Positions 15,800-24,360 of a stretch of DNA of 64,000 nt are shown here, piece by piece (the stretch's first letter is position 1; each line of letters opens with the position of its first letter). Below the pieces are notes generated by a model. The model was not told where the DNA came from and ran no database searches. It was given only the letters and a program-made list of their open reading frames with translations. The position numbers and the translations under genes are program-made. Origin of the DNA: Pseudactinotalea terrae (lineage in GTDB: Bacteria > Actinomycetota > Actinomycetes > Actinomycetales > Beutenbergiaceae); contig NZ_WNXZ01000009.1 in the NCBI RefSeq assembly GCF_009733845.1, positions 1 to 64,000 of the forward strand, read 5' to 3'.

Positions 15800-17035
15800 A
15801 TGGCTGACATCTCGAGGCACCTGGTCGGGCTGCTGCTCGGCGCGGAGCAGGACTGGCCGCGCGCGTTCGAGGAGATCCTGCGGCGGGTCGGTGACATCCA
15901 CACCGCTGATGGCACCACGCACACCTTCAGCAGCGACCGCCTGCGCATCGCGCCCTTCGACCTCATGGACCCGGTGCGGCCGGGCCTGGTGATCGACCGG
16001 CTCGCGCACTGGTACTACCACCCCCGTGAGTGGCTGAAGAAGGCCGCGCTCATCGACGGGACCTATCTGCTGAACTCGCCCTTCACGTTCCAGTCGATGG
16101 AGAAGCACAGCGCGTACTGCGCGATGCTGCGGCTCGGGCTGAAGGTTCCGCGCACGGTGCTGGTGCCCTACAAGAATCCTGTCGACAACGACCGGTGGGC
16201 CTTCACCTCGCAGACCTACAACGACCCCTTCGACCTCGACGCCATCGCGGAGGACCTCGGTTACCCGCTCTACATGAAGCCCTTCGACGGCGGGGCCTGG
16301 CGCGGTGTCTCCCGGATCGAGAACGCCGAGCAGCTTCATGCCGCGTACGACGACTCGGGGCAGATGCTCATGCATCTGCAGGCCACGGTCGACTACGACC
16401 ACTTCGCCCGGGCGCTCTCGATCGGCCCCGAGACGATGGTGATGGACTTCCGGCCCGAGCTGCCGATGCATGAGCGGTACCAGGTCAACCACGGTTTCCT
16501 GTCGCCGTCGACCGGCGCCGAGGTGGTCACGGTCAGCAGGGTGGTCAACGCGTTCTTCGGATGGGAGTTCAACTCCGCCGAGATGCTGGTCGCCGGGACC
16601 GAGGTGTACCCGATCGACTATGCCAACGCCTGCCCGGATGTGGCGCTGACGTCCCTTCACTACTACTTCCCCTGGGCGATCACGGCGCTGGTGCGCTGGA
16701 GCGTGTACTGCCTCGTGACCGAGCGCCGCGTGAAGGCGGACCTCAGCATGGAGTCCTACTTCGACGTCGCCGACGACGCCTCGCTCGGCTACGACGAGAA
16801 GATGGAGCGGTACCGGCGCCTCGCCGACGGCCACTTCGAGACCGATCGCTACTGGGACTGGTGCGCCGAGTACCTTCCCGACCTCGAGGCGCGCGTGCTG
16901 GACTGGGTGGACTCCGCCGACTTCGACGCCATGCTGGTCGAGACGGTGCGCACCACCTATCCGGCGCAGGAGCACGAGAGGTTCGTGGCCCACTTCCGCG
17001 GACTGGTGCAGATGTGGGTGCGCGAGCGCCGCTGA
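15800..17035 (+). CDS. ATP-grasp-like ligase, 411 aa
   Basis: The central part follows the ATP-grasp plan. A pre-grasp strand (KVPRTVLVPYKN) leads to an ATP-binding Lys in GYPLYMKPFDGGAWRGVSRI (about residue 159), the flexible loop, and the late acidic strand EVYPIDYANACPD, which resembles the metal-binding E-x-N motif. The family joins a carboxylate to an amine, thiol or hydroxyl at ATP expense. N- and C-terminal regions (DRLAHWYYHPREWLKKAALIDG; SMESYFDVADDASLGYDEKM) match nothing I can name. The ribosome site GGAGGAATCG precedes ATG 15800. Next to two esterases it could build the bond they cut, or act on a released acid. Assignment is by motif, not close homology. Confidence 0.65.
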   Translation: MADISRHLVGLLLGAEQDWPRAFEEILRRVGDIHTADGTTHTFSSDRLRIAPFDLMDPVRPGLVIDRLAHWYYHPREWLKKAALIDGTYLLNSPFTFQSMEKHSAYCAMLRLGLKVPRTVLVPYKNPVDNDRWAFTSQTYNDPFDLDAIAEDLGYPLYMKPFDGGAWRGVSRIENAEQLHAAYDDSGQMLMHLQATVDYDHFARALSIGPETMVMDFRPELPMHERYQVNHGFLSPSTGAEVVTVSRVVNAFFGWEFNSAEMLVAGTEVYPIDYANACPDVALTSLHYYFPWAITALVRWSVYCLVTERRVKADLSMESYFDVADDASLGYDEKMERYRRLADGHFETDRYWDWCAEYLPDLEARVLDWVDSADFDAMLVETVRTTYPAQEHERFVAHFRGLVQMWVRERR

Positions 17036-17037
17036 GC

Positions 17038-17568
17038 TCACCCCACGACCGCGGAGACCCCGAGGTACGCGATCGTCCCGATCACGATCGCCCACGCGCC
17101 GACGGCGATGATGCCCCACGTCAGCACGGTGCGCTTGGGTGCGCCGAAGCCGACCATCGCGGCCGCGGTCACGTGCGAGGGAAGCAGCAGCGGGCCGAGG
17201 AAGCTGACGCCTGGGACGCCGTAGCGGTTGAACACCCGACGCATCCGGGCGCGCTTGGCATCAGGTGCGGGATCGTCGTCGCGCTCGATCACGGTGACGC
17301 CTCCGGTGGGCGTGCTGCCCGAGCGGCGCGCCGCGACGCCTGAGCGAACAGCCGAGGTGGCGTTCACCACGACGGCGAGAGCGAGCGCGTTGCCGGCGAG
17401 TGCGGCCGCGATCGCGACCACCGGGTGCAACCCTGCCGCGATGCCGAGCACAGCGGCGCCCTCGGCCTCGACGTACGGGATGACAGCGGCGAGCATGACG
17501 CCCAACCAGCGCAGGAACGGCGGCAGCGAAGCGGTGAAGTCTTGGAGGGAGATGAGGAGATCAGCCAT
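17038..17568 (-). CDS. Small multi-drug export protein family (putative membrane transporter)
   Basis: 176-aa membrane protein with four to five hydrophobic stretches. The family signature is the pair LAAVIPYVEAEGAAVLGIAA near the N-terminus and FNRYGVPGVSFLGPLLLPSH plus TAAAMVGFGAPKR in the second half, matching PF06695 (small multi-drug export). Between them lies a charged cytoplasmic loop (ERDDDPAPDAKRARMRR). Substrate specificity is not established for the family. ATG 17568 is preferred; a GTG two codons earlier (17574) is possible. It converges tail-to-tail with the ATP-grasp gene (2 bp apart) and follows the C45 gene after 90 bp on the same strand. Confidence 0.7.
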   Translation of the reverse strand: MADLLISLQDFTASLPPFLRWLGVMLAAVIPYVEAEGAAVLGIAAGLHPVVAIAAALAGNALALAVVVNATSAVRSGVAARRSGSTPTGGVTVIERDDDPAPDAKRARMRRVFNRYGVPGVSFLGPLLLPSHVTAAAMVGFGAPKRTVLTWGIIAVGAWAIVIGTIAYLGVSAVVG

Positions 17569-17658
17569 GACCACGAGCCTGCCCGCCGGGGGTGCTTCTC
17601 GGTAGTGCCGTTCTTCACCTGTCCGTGCGTGCCGTTCACGGGTGGGACCTGACAGATG

Positions 17659-18735
17659 TCACGGGGTGACGGCTGCCCCGAGCACCGTCCAGGTCGCGGC
17701 CTCGACCTGGCGTGGATGGCCGGGATGGAAACCCAGCTCGGCCCGCCCGACGTCGATCGTGAACGTCGCCTTGGTCTGCGGCCGGTCTCCGAGCGCGCGG
17801 CGCGGGTCCGGGTCCACGCAGATCGAGCCGGGCTGCTCGGAGGCGAGCGCGGTCACCCTCGCCAGCGGCTCGCGGATCTCGACGGCGGCCGCTCGCCCCT
17901 GCAGGAAGTCGAGACGTTCGCGCGTGGTGCTGAAGGCCGTGGCGGGCGTCTCGCCGGCCGCGAGTGCGGGGTCGAGGAAGTGGTTGGTGTGCAGCAGCGG
18001 CTCGCCTGGGGTGGCCCGGATCGCCGCCCACCCCGCCGGGCTCAGCTCGACGCACGCCGCGGCCGGCTCGGCCGTCATCACGGTGAGCACGGTCGAGGCA
18101 CCGAGCGGCACGCCGTCCACGATCTCCAGTGCCTCCTGCAGGGTGCCCGCCCGGTCGAGGATCATGCGCGTCAGCACGTGCACGGGCACGCCGGTGCGCG
18201 ACCCGTCGCTGCTGTGCTGAAGGATGTTGAAGTGCACGCCCAGGCCGCGGCTGCTGACCCCGATCTTCGCGACCTGGCCGAACTCACCGAACATGACGAC
18301 CCGAGCATCGCCCGGGGCCGGCTGCGACCGCACGAGCGTCTCGTGCGCCATCTGGCTGTACCAGTCCCAGGTCTGCACGGTGCGAGGTGCGCCGCCATCG
18401 GCTGGCAGGAACACCGACGTCGAGCACTCCTCGGTGATCACCGACGCACGGGCGAGGATCTCGGTGCGGGCATTCAGTGCCATGGCCTGCCAGGGCTCGA
18501 TGCCCGCACCGGTCGCGACGCCGTCGATCTCGGCGAGGATCTCGGGGGCGTGCTCGGCGACCACCTCGCGGGAGTCCTTCGAGAGATCCTGCACGACGGC
18601 CGGGGTCACGCCGCGCCCGGCGAAGAGCGCCTCGTACTCGGCCAGCGTGGCACGCACCTCGTCGCGCCAGCGGGTCCCGAGCTCCTCGCCGCGTGCGGCG
18701 GGGTCGGTCTCGTCGGTGCGCCAGGTGTGGATCAT
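17659..18735 (-). CDS. C45-family autoproteolytic acyltransferase/hydrolase
   Basis: Ntn-hydrolase of the isopenicillin-N/6-APA acyltransferase-like family, 358 aa. The likely nucleophile is the Cys of EECSTSVF (about residue 104), which becomes N-terminal after self-cleavage. QTWDWYSQMAHETLV and GVHFNILQHSSDG follow, as in that family, and HTNHFLDP is a second signature. Members hydrolyse or transfer amide-linked acyl groups; some act on acylated peptides. No signal peptide is visible. It begins 7 bp after the alpha-L-fucosidase stop, so the two form an operon. Substrate cannot be read from the sequence. Confidence 0.8.
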   Translation of the reverse strand: MIHTWRTDETDPAARGEELGTRWRDEVRATLAEYEALFAGRGVTPAVVQDLSKDSREVVAEHAPEILAEIDGVATGAGIEPWQAMALNARTEILARASVITEECSTSVFLPADGGAPRTVQTWDWYSQMAHETLVRSQPAPGDARVVMFGEFGQVAKIGVSSRGLGVHFNILQHSSDGSRTGVPVHVLTRMILDRAGTLQEALEIVDGVPLGASTVLTVMTAEPAAACVELSPAGWAAIRATPGEPLLHTNHFLDPALAAGETPATAFSTTRERLDFLQGRAAAVEIREPLARVTALASEQPGSICVDPDPRRALGDRPQTKATFTIDVGRAELGFHPGHPRQVEAATWTVLGAAVTP

Positions 18736-18742
18736 CTGGTTG

Positions 18743-20032
18743 CTACTCCTTGAGGAAGATCTCGATGACGGGGACCACGACCTCCGGCCTGCGGGCGGGC
18801 AGGTGCAGGGTCACGGCATCCTGCGGTGCGTCCGGTGTCAGGCTCCCATGCGGCTCGTCGTTGGCCGTGGCCTCCTCGAACCGAACCTCCGAGGCGTCGT
18901 GCAGGAACTGGACGTAGGACACCTTGCCCGCCAGCCCGCTCAGGTGCACGTGGTTCATGGGCCAGGAGAACAGGTGCAGGTAGAGCCGGTCGCCGCGCAG
19001 CGTGTAGCGGGCGTCGGCCGGGGGAGTGAACGGCGCGGGACCGGCTCCGCGGAACGAGCGCTCGTGGTGGGAGGTCCACGCGGCGATGCCGGCCAGGGTC
19101 CGTTGCGCGACCGGGTCGAGGTCGCCGCGCCCGGTGGGGCCGACGTTGAGCAGCAGGTTGCCGCCCTTCGAGACACCGTCCACCAGCATCCGCACGAGGA
19201 GCTCGGGTGACTTGTGGTCGTGGTTGTCGCGGTCGTAGCCCCAGGAGCCGTTGATGGTCTGGCACGCCTCCCAGAGGATCTCGCGGCCGGACTCGTCGGT
19301 CACGGGGCCGGTCGGCTGGTACTGCTCGGGCGTGGTGAGGTCACCGGGGATACCGAGCCGGTCGTTGACGATGATGCCCGGCTGCAGCTCGCGCGTGAGG
19401 GCCAGCAGCGCCTGCGAGTCCCAGTCGTCGGGGCCCTTGCCGGGCAGGCCGTCGCGGCCGTGCGGATAGCTGAAGTCGTAGAACAGGTAGTCGACCTGTC
19501 CGTACCGGGTGAGCAGCTCGCGGACCTGGCCGTGCAGGTAGGTGCGGTAGCGGTCCCAGTCCCGGTCGGCGTTGAGCGCCTCGAGGTCGTCCCCGCGCCG
19601 GGGGTGGACGCCGTCGACCACGAAGTCGGGGTGGTGCCAGTCGATCAGCGAGTGGTAGAAGCCCACTCGCAGACCCTCGGCGCGGACCGCCTCGACGAAC
19701 TCGGCGACGGCGTCGCGACCGAACGGCGTGTTGACGCTCGTGTAGTCGGTGAGGTCGGAGTCCCAGAGGCAGAAGCCGTCGTGGTGCTTGGTCGTCAGCA
19801 CCACGTAGGTCATGCCGGCGGCCTTCGCGGCCCGCGCCCACGCGGCCGGGTCGTACAGGTCGGCCTCGAAGCGCTCGGTGTACCGCTCGTAGTCGGCGAT
19901 GCTCATGCGCTCGTTGGTCATCACCCACTCGTGGCGCGCCGCGAGGGAGTACAGCCCCCAGTGGACGAACATCCCGAAACGGTCATGGCTGAACCAGGCG
20001 TGGGGCCCCTGGGTGGCGTCGTCGCTGCTCAT
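18743..20032 (-). CDS. Alpha-L-fucosidase, GH29
   Basis: 429-aa GH29 enzyme without signal peptide, so it acts inside the cell on imported fucosides or fucosylated oligosaccharides. Landmarks are WFSHDRFGMFVHWGLYS at the N-terminus, YVVLTTKHHDGFCLWDS, and the nucleophile region VDYLFYDFSYP (Asp near 184). SKGGNLLLNVGPTGRGD and the short C-terminal beta domain complete it. The ATG at 20032 is the first in frame. It is divergent from a small membrane-protein gene and is followed by the C45 gene at 7 bp. No fucose catabolic genes are nearby. Confidence 0.92.
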   Translation of the reverse strand: MSSDDATQGPHAWFSHDRFGMFVHWGLYSLAARHEWVMTNERMSIADYERYTERFEADLYDPAAWARAAKAAGMTYVVLTTKHHDGFCLWDSDLTDYTSVNTPFGRDAVAEFVEAVRAEGLRVGFYHSLIDWHHPDFVVDGVHPRRGDDLEALNADRDWDRYRTYLHGQVRELLTRYGQVDYLFYDFSYPHGRDGLPGKGPDDWDSQALLALTRELQPGIIVNDRLGIPGDLTTPEQYQPTGPVTDESGREILWEACQTINGSWGYDRDNHDHKSPELLVRMLVDGVSKGGNLLLNVGPTGRGDLDPVAQRTLAGIAAWTSHHERSFRGAGPAPFTPPADARYTLRGDRLYLHLFSWPMNHVHLSGLAGKVSYVQFLHDASEVRFEEATANDEPHGSLTPDAPQDAVTLHLPARRPEVVVPVIEIFLKE

Positions 20033-20108
20033 CGAGGGCGAGCCAACACGGCGCGGCTCCTTCGTGCAACTTCAACCCGTAGGCTGGACGCTGATCGAGG
20101 AGGTTCGG

Positions 20109-20327
20109 ATGGGCGAGAAGCGGCCTGGAGGTTCCACCGGCGGTGCCGTTGCCTGGTTCGCGCTCTCGGTGGTGATCACGGTGATCAACTTCCGTTCGGC
20201 CAGCCACGGAAGCTGGCTGGGCCTGGTGCTCGGCGCCTTCTCGCTGTTCGTCGCACTCCGCTACGGCAAGCTGCTGCTGGAGCGCTGGCGCGCCCTCAAG
20301 CCCCGGCAGCGCAGCGAGCACCTCTGA
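20109..20327 (+). CDS. Small two-helix membrane protein, 72 aa
   Basis: Short protein with two adjacent hydrophobic helices (AVAWFALSVVITVINF and WLGLVLGAFSLFVAL) and a basic tail (LERWRALKPRQRSEH). The ATG at 20109 has GAGGAGG 5 bp upstream, so it is expressed even though the function is unknown. It is divergent from the fucosidase gene and is closed by a hairpin shared with valS. Confidence 0.65.
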   Translation: MGEKRPGGSTGGAVAWFALSVVITVINFRSASHGSWLGLVLGAFSLFVALRYGKLLLERWRALKPRQRSEHL

Positions 20328-20335
20328 CGCGCTGC

Positions 20336-20368
20336 GCGCCGCCGCACGGGTAGCCGCAGCGGCGGCGC
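20336..20368. terminator. Bidirectional hairpin between convergent genes
   Basis: GCGCCGCCGC and its exact complement GCGGCGGCGC form a 10-bp stem with a 13-base loop between the small membrane-protein gene and valS, which converge here. Confidence 0.65.
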
Positions 20369-20379
20369 TGCGCGGTGGC

Positions 20380-23043
20380 TCAGTCGCCCTCGGTGAGGAC
20401 GAGGTCGCCCTCGGCGCGGCGCTCGTCGGCCACGACGAACGTCAGCTCGCCGTCGATCTTGCTCACCGCGCGCAGGTCCTCGAGGACTGCGGGCAGGAGC
20501 GCCACCTCGGCCTCGGGCGCGTGCACGACGGCGGCGGCGAACCGGGTCTTCTGGCTCACCTTGGCCTCGCTCTTGACCTTGCGCAGCGCCGCCAGCGCGG
20601 CGCCGGCTGCGGCGAGGAGGAACGGGTCGCCGTCGCCGGCTGCCTCGCGCAGCGGCTCCGCGACCGGCCAGGCAGCGCGGTGCACCGAGCCCTCGCGCCA
20701 CCAGGACCAGACCTCTTCGGTCGCGAACGGCAGCACCGGGGCCAGCAGCCGCAGCACGACGTCGAGCACGAGACCGAGCGTGGTGCGCGCCGAGGTGATG
20801 CTGGCCGGGTTCAGCCCGGCCTCCTCGCGGCCGTAGGCGCGGTCCTTGACGAGCTCGAGGTAGTCGTCGCAGAACGTCCAGAAGAACGTCTCGGTGACCT
20901 CGAGCGCGCGGGTGTGGTCGTAGCTCTCGAGCGCGGCGGTGGCCTCCTCGACCACGGTCGCGAGCGCAGCGAGCACGGCGCGGTCGACCGCCTCGGTGAC
21001 GGCAGCGCCGTCGAGCGAGATCGGCTCGTCGCCGCCGAAGGTGAGCGCGAACTTGCTCGCGTTGAGGACCTTGATCGCGAGGCGGCGCCCGATCTTCATC
21101 TGGGTGGGGCGCTGCGGGTCGAACGCAGCGTCGGTGCCCAGGCGTGCCGAGGCGGCCCAGTAGCGCACGGCGTCGGAGCCGTGCTCCTCCAGCAGGCCCA
21201 TCGGGGTCACGACGTTGCCCTTGGACTTGCTCATCTTCTTGCGATCGGGGTCGAGGATCCAGCCGGAGATCGCGGCATCGGTCCACGGCAGCGAGCCGTG
21301 CTCGAGGTGGCTGCGCAGCACCGTGGCGAACAGCCAGGTGCGGATGATGTCCTGGCCCTGCGGGCGCAGGTCCATCGGGAAGATCCGGTCGAACAGGTCC
21401 TCGTCCTCCAGCCAGCCCGAGACGATCTGCGGGGTGAGCGAGCTGGTGGCCCAGGTGTCCATGATGTCGGCGTCGCCGATGAAGCCACCGGGCACGCCGC
21501 GCTGGTCCTCGCTGTAGCCGGCGGGGGCGTGAGAGCTCGGGTCGATCGGCAGCTCGTCCTCGGTGGGCTGGATCGGGTCGCCGTAGTCGGGCTCACCGAA
21601 CTCGTCCAATCGGTACCAGAGCGGGATCGGCACGCCGAAGAAGCGCTGGCGGCTGATCAGCCAGTCGCCGTTGAGGCCGTTGACCCAGTTGGCGTAGCGC
21701 ACGCCCATGAAGTCGGGGTGGAAGCCGAGCTCGTCGCCGCGGGCGAGCAGCTCGCTGCGCAGGTTGCGGCCCGGTGCCTCGCGGCCACCGTTGCGGATGT
21801 ACCACTGGCGGCTGGTGACGATCTCGAGGGGCTTGTCGCCCTTCTCGAAGAAGTTGGCCTTGCGCTGCGTGGGCTTGGGCTCGGCGAGCAGGTCGCCGCT
21901 CGCCATCAGGGCGTCGACGACGGCGGCACGCGCCGAGAAGGTCGTCTTGCCCGCGAGCTCGGCGTAGGTCGCGCGGCCCGAGTCGGTGGTGAGCCAGTCC
22001 GGGGTGTCGGCCAGGATGCGGCCATCGCGGCCGACCACCGAGCGGGTGGGCAGGTTGAGCTCACGCCACCACGTGACGTCGGTGAGGTCACCGAACGTGC
22101 AGCACATCGCGATGCCGGAGCCCTTGTCCTGCTCCGCGTCCGGGTGCGGCAGGACCGGGATCTCGACGCCGAAGACCGGCGAGGTCACGGTTGTACCGAA
22201 CAGCGCCTGGTAGCGCTCGTCGTCGGGGTGCGCGATCAGCGCCACACAGGCGGGGAGGAGCTCGGGGCGGGTGGTCTCGATGACCACGCTTCCGCCGTCG
22301 GGCGTGTGGAAGGCGACCTCGTGGAAGTGACCCGGGTAGTCGCGGGCCTCGAGCTCGGCCTGCGCGACAGCGGTCTGGAACGTGACGTCCCAGAGGCCTG
22401 GGGCGTCGGCCTGGTAGGCCTCGCCGCGGGCGAGGTTGCGCAGGAACGCGACCTGGGCGACCTTCTGGGCGCGCGTGCCGATGGTCTGGTAGGTCTGCGA
22501 CCAGTCCACGGACAGGCCGAGGTAGCGCCAGAGCTCCTCGAACTGCTTCTCGTCCTCAGCTGTCAGGCGTTCGCACAGCTCGATGAAGTTGCGACGCGAG
22601 ATCGGCACCTGGTCGGCGGGCTTGATGGCCTTGCCGGTCTCGGTCACGCCGCCCTCGAACGGGGGCGTGAAGCCCTCGACGTACGGCAGGCTCGGATCGC
22701 AGCGCACGCCGTAGTAGTTCTGCACGCGGCGCTCGGTGGGCAGGCCGTTGTCGTCCCAGCCCATCGGGTAGAAGACCTCGCGGCCGCGCATGCGCTGGAA
22801 GCGGGCGACGATGTCGGTGTGCGTGTACGAGAACACGTGGCCGACGTGCAGGGAGCCGCTGACCGTGGGCGGCGGGGTGTCGATCGAGTAGATGTCCTCG
22901 CGCGGGCGGGTGCGGTCGAAGGCGTAGGTGCCCTGGTCGGACCAGGTCTGGCCCCACTGCCCCTCGAGGCCCTCGAGCGCGACCTTGTCCGGGACCTGCG
23001 CCTGGCGGGTGGAGGTCGGCTGGCTCGGCGTCGTGCTGGTCAT
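20380..23043 (-). CDS. valS: Valyl-tRNA synthetase
   Basis: Class I synthetase, 887 aa, charging tRNA-Val. The HIGH box appears as LHVGH near residue 66 and the KMSKS loop is intact near 604 (DPDRKKMSKSKGN). GWDDNGLPTERRVQNYYG is the valine-specific form of the catalytic core, and a CP1 editing domain is present (VVIETTRPELLPACVALIAH). The anticodon-binding domain and a short C-terminal part (VSQKTRFAAAVVHAPEAE) complete it. The 330-bp leader upstream contains a strong inverted repeat and possible regulation. Confidence 0.96.
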   Translation of the reverse strand: MTSTTPSQPTSTRQAQVPDKVALEGLEGQWGQTWSDQGTYAFDRTRPREDIYSIDTPPPTVSGSLHVGHVFSYTHTDIVARFQRMRGREVFYPMGWDDNGLPTERRVQNYYGVRCDPSLPYVEGFTPPFEGGVTETGKAIKPADQVPISRRNFIELCERLTAEDEKQFEELWRYLGLSVDWSQTYQTIGTRAQKVAQVAFLRNLARGEAYQADAPGLWDVTFQTAVAQAELEARDYPGHFHEVAFHTPDGGSVVIETTRPELLPACVALIAHPDDERYQALFGTTVTSPVFGVEIPVLPHPDAEQDKGSGIAMCCTFGDLTDVTWWRELNLPTRSVVGRDGRILADTPDWLTTDSGRATYAELAGKTTFSARAAVVDALMASGDLLAEPKPTQRKANFFEKGDKPLEIVTSRQWYIRNGGREAPGRNLRSELLARGDELGFHPDFMGVRYANWVNGLNGDWLISRQRFFGVPIPLWYRLDEFGEPDYGDPIQPTEDELPIDPSSHAPAGYSEDQRGVPGGFIGDADIMDTWATSSLTPQIVSGWLEDEDLFDRIFPMDLRPQGQDIIRTWLFATVLRSHLEHGSLPWTDAAISGWILDPDRKKMSKSKGNVVTPMGLLEEHGSDAVRYWAASARLGTDAAFDPQRPTQMKIGRRLAIKVLNASKFALTFGGDEPISLDGAAVTEAVDRAVLAALATVVEEATAALESYDHTRALEVTETFFWTFCDDYLELVKDRAYGREEAGLNPASITSARTTLGLVLDVVLRLLAPVLPFATEEVWSWWREGSVHRAAWPVAEPLREAAGDGDPFLLAAAGAALAALRKVKSEAKVSQKTRFAAAVVHAPEAEVALLPAVLEDLRAVSKIDGELTFVVADERRAEGDLVLTEGD

Positions 23044-23372
23044 GATCGCTTCGTCTCTCCGGTATCGGCGGGCCGGTTCGCCCGCGGTGCGGCTGGGGCA
23101 GGGGTGTCCTGCGGTTCGCGAGCGCGGCCGATGGCCAGAGCGCTCAGACGAGAGGTACGTGTACTCGTACCGATACCTCGACGCGCGTCAGAACCACCTG
23201 AGGGCGGGACGAGAACATCGAGGTCACGGGGCCAGGGTACCCCGCAGTCGTCCCGCCGACCAGCGAGGCGAGCCGGGTTCCGGGGACGATGCCCACGCTC
23301 GATGACGTGGCGGGGGTCACGGTCGCGGCTGAGCCGTCGGCGTGCAGCCTGTATGCGTCCGATCGGAGCCGT
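23044..23372 (-). other. Long valS leader without a gene
   Basis: No convincing coding region is present on either strand. It holds the inverted repeat at 23154-23171 and, nearer valS, an ACCGCGGG that resembles the core of a T-box but lacks the rest of that motif. It probably contains the valS promoter and a structured leader. Confidence 0.4.
23154..23171. repeat. Inverted repeat in the valS leader
   Basis: GGTACG-TGTACT-CGTACC is a perfect 6-bp palindrome. An overlapping longer hairpin pairs GAGGTA at 23152-23157 with TACCTC at 23174-23179, so two mutually exclusive folds share the same arm. It lies about 110 bp before the valS start. Confidence 0.4.
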
Positions 23373-24296
23373 TCAGGAGGTCTGCAGGCGGTACAGCCCG
23401 GAGGTGGCGGTGACGGCGAGCGTGGTGCCGCCCGGGCCGCCGAACGCCAGGTTGGCGGTGCGCTCCGGGATGCGGACCGTGCCGAGCCGCTCGGCGGGCC
23501 GGTCGGACGCCGCGGGCGGCGCGAAGACCTGGACGCCGGAGGCGCAGGAGGACCAGACACGCCCCTCGGGATCCACGCGGACCCCGTCGGGCGGACCGGG
23601 GTCGAGGACCGCGAAGGTGACGGGCGCGCGCAGGCTCGTCCCGCCGTCGAGCACCTCGAAGGCGAGGATGTGGCCGACCTCGGAGTCGGCCAGGTAGAGC
23701 ACCGACTCGTCGGGGGAGAAGGCCAAGCCGTTGGGGCCGGGGTGTGGCGGGGTCATGGCGGTGACGCTGCCATCGGGGTCGAGGCGGTAGAGGCGGGCGC
23801 CGTCCATCTCGACGGTTCCGCCATAGCCCTCCTCGGGCTTGTCGATGCCGTAGCGGGGGTCGGTGAACCAGATCGCTCCGCGGCTGTCCACGACGAGGTC
23901 GTTGGGGGAGTTGAAGCGGCGGCCCTCGTGGCGGTCGGCGAGGACGTGCCAGGCGCCGTCGTGCTCGCGGCGGACCACGGCGCGCTCGCCGTGACTGGCG
24001 GCCACGAGGCGACCCTCGCGGTCGATCGTGTGCCCGTTCTGGTGGTGCGAGGGCTCGAGGAGGATCCCGGCGCCCTGCTCCGGTGTCCAGACGAGCAGGC
24101 GGTTGCCGACGACGTCGCTCCACACGATCTCGTTCTCACCGGTCCAGGCGGGGCCCTCGAACCAGGTGCCGCCTGTGGCGAGCAGGTCGAGCGTGGCGCC
24201 CTCGGGGAAGAGGGCGGTGAACTCGGGCTCGTGACCGGGGGCAGGGTCCAACTCGAGGGGAGTGCTGGCCAGGACGGGGGTCGACGTCGGTTCCAC
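23373..24296 (-). CDS. SMP-30/gluconolactonase-family lactonase
   Basis: Six-bladed beta-propeller, 307 aa, that usually opens sugar lactones in a metal-dependent reaction. Family marks are TWFEGPAWTGENEIVWSDV (metal Glu), NGHTIDREGRLVAASHGER, RFNSPNDLVVDSRGAIWFTD (metal Asn and the catalytic region), PNGLAFSPDESVLYLADS and DGVRVDPEGRVWSS. All blades appear intact. No signal peptide. It lies 330 bp upstream of valS on the same strand and is divergent from a P-loop gene, so it is probably a single-gene unit. The exact lactone is unknown. Confidence 0.88.
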   Translation of the reverse strand: MEPTSTPVLASTPLELDPAPGHEPEFTALFPEGATLDLLATGGTWFEGPAWTGENEIVWSDVVGNRLLVWTPEQGAGILLEPSHHQNGHTIDREGRLVAASHGERAVVRREHDGAWHVLADRHEGRRFNSPNDLVVDSRGAIWFTDPRYGIDKPEEGYGGTVEMDGARLYRLDPDGSVTAMTPPHPGPNGLAFSPDESVLYLADSEVGHILAFEVLDGGTSLRAPVTFAVLDPGPPDGVRVDPEGRVWSSCASGVQVFAPPAASDRPAERLGTVRIPERTANLAFGGPGGTTLAVTATSGLYRLQTS

Positions 24297-24360
24297 GGGA
24301 TCAGGCTATTGCCGCGCGGCCGGGTGGTGGGCCACCGTGTGGAACGCTGGTGGTGTGCAG

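Noticed and set aside
23060-23110. T-box in the valS leader
   Set aside because: ACCGCGG is present but the rest of the AGGGTGGNACCGCG core and a Stem I with a Val specifier are not recognisable.
20521-23697. 1058-aa open frame opposite valS
   Set aside because: Exact antisense of valS, with the Val/Gly/Leu/Ala-rich composition typical of shadow frames in high-GC DNA.
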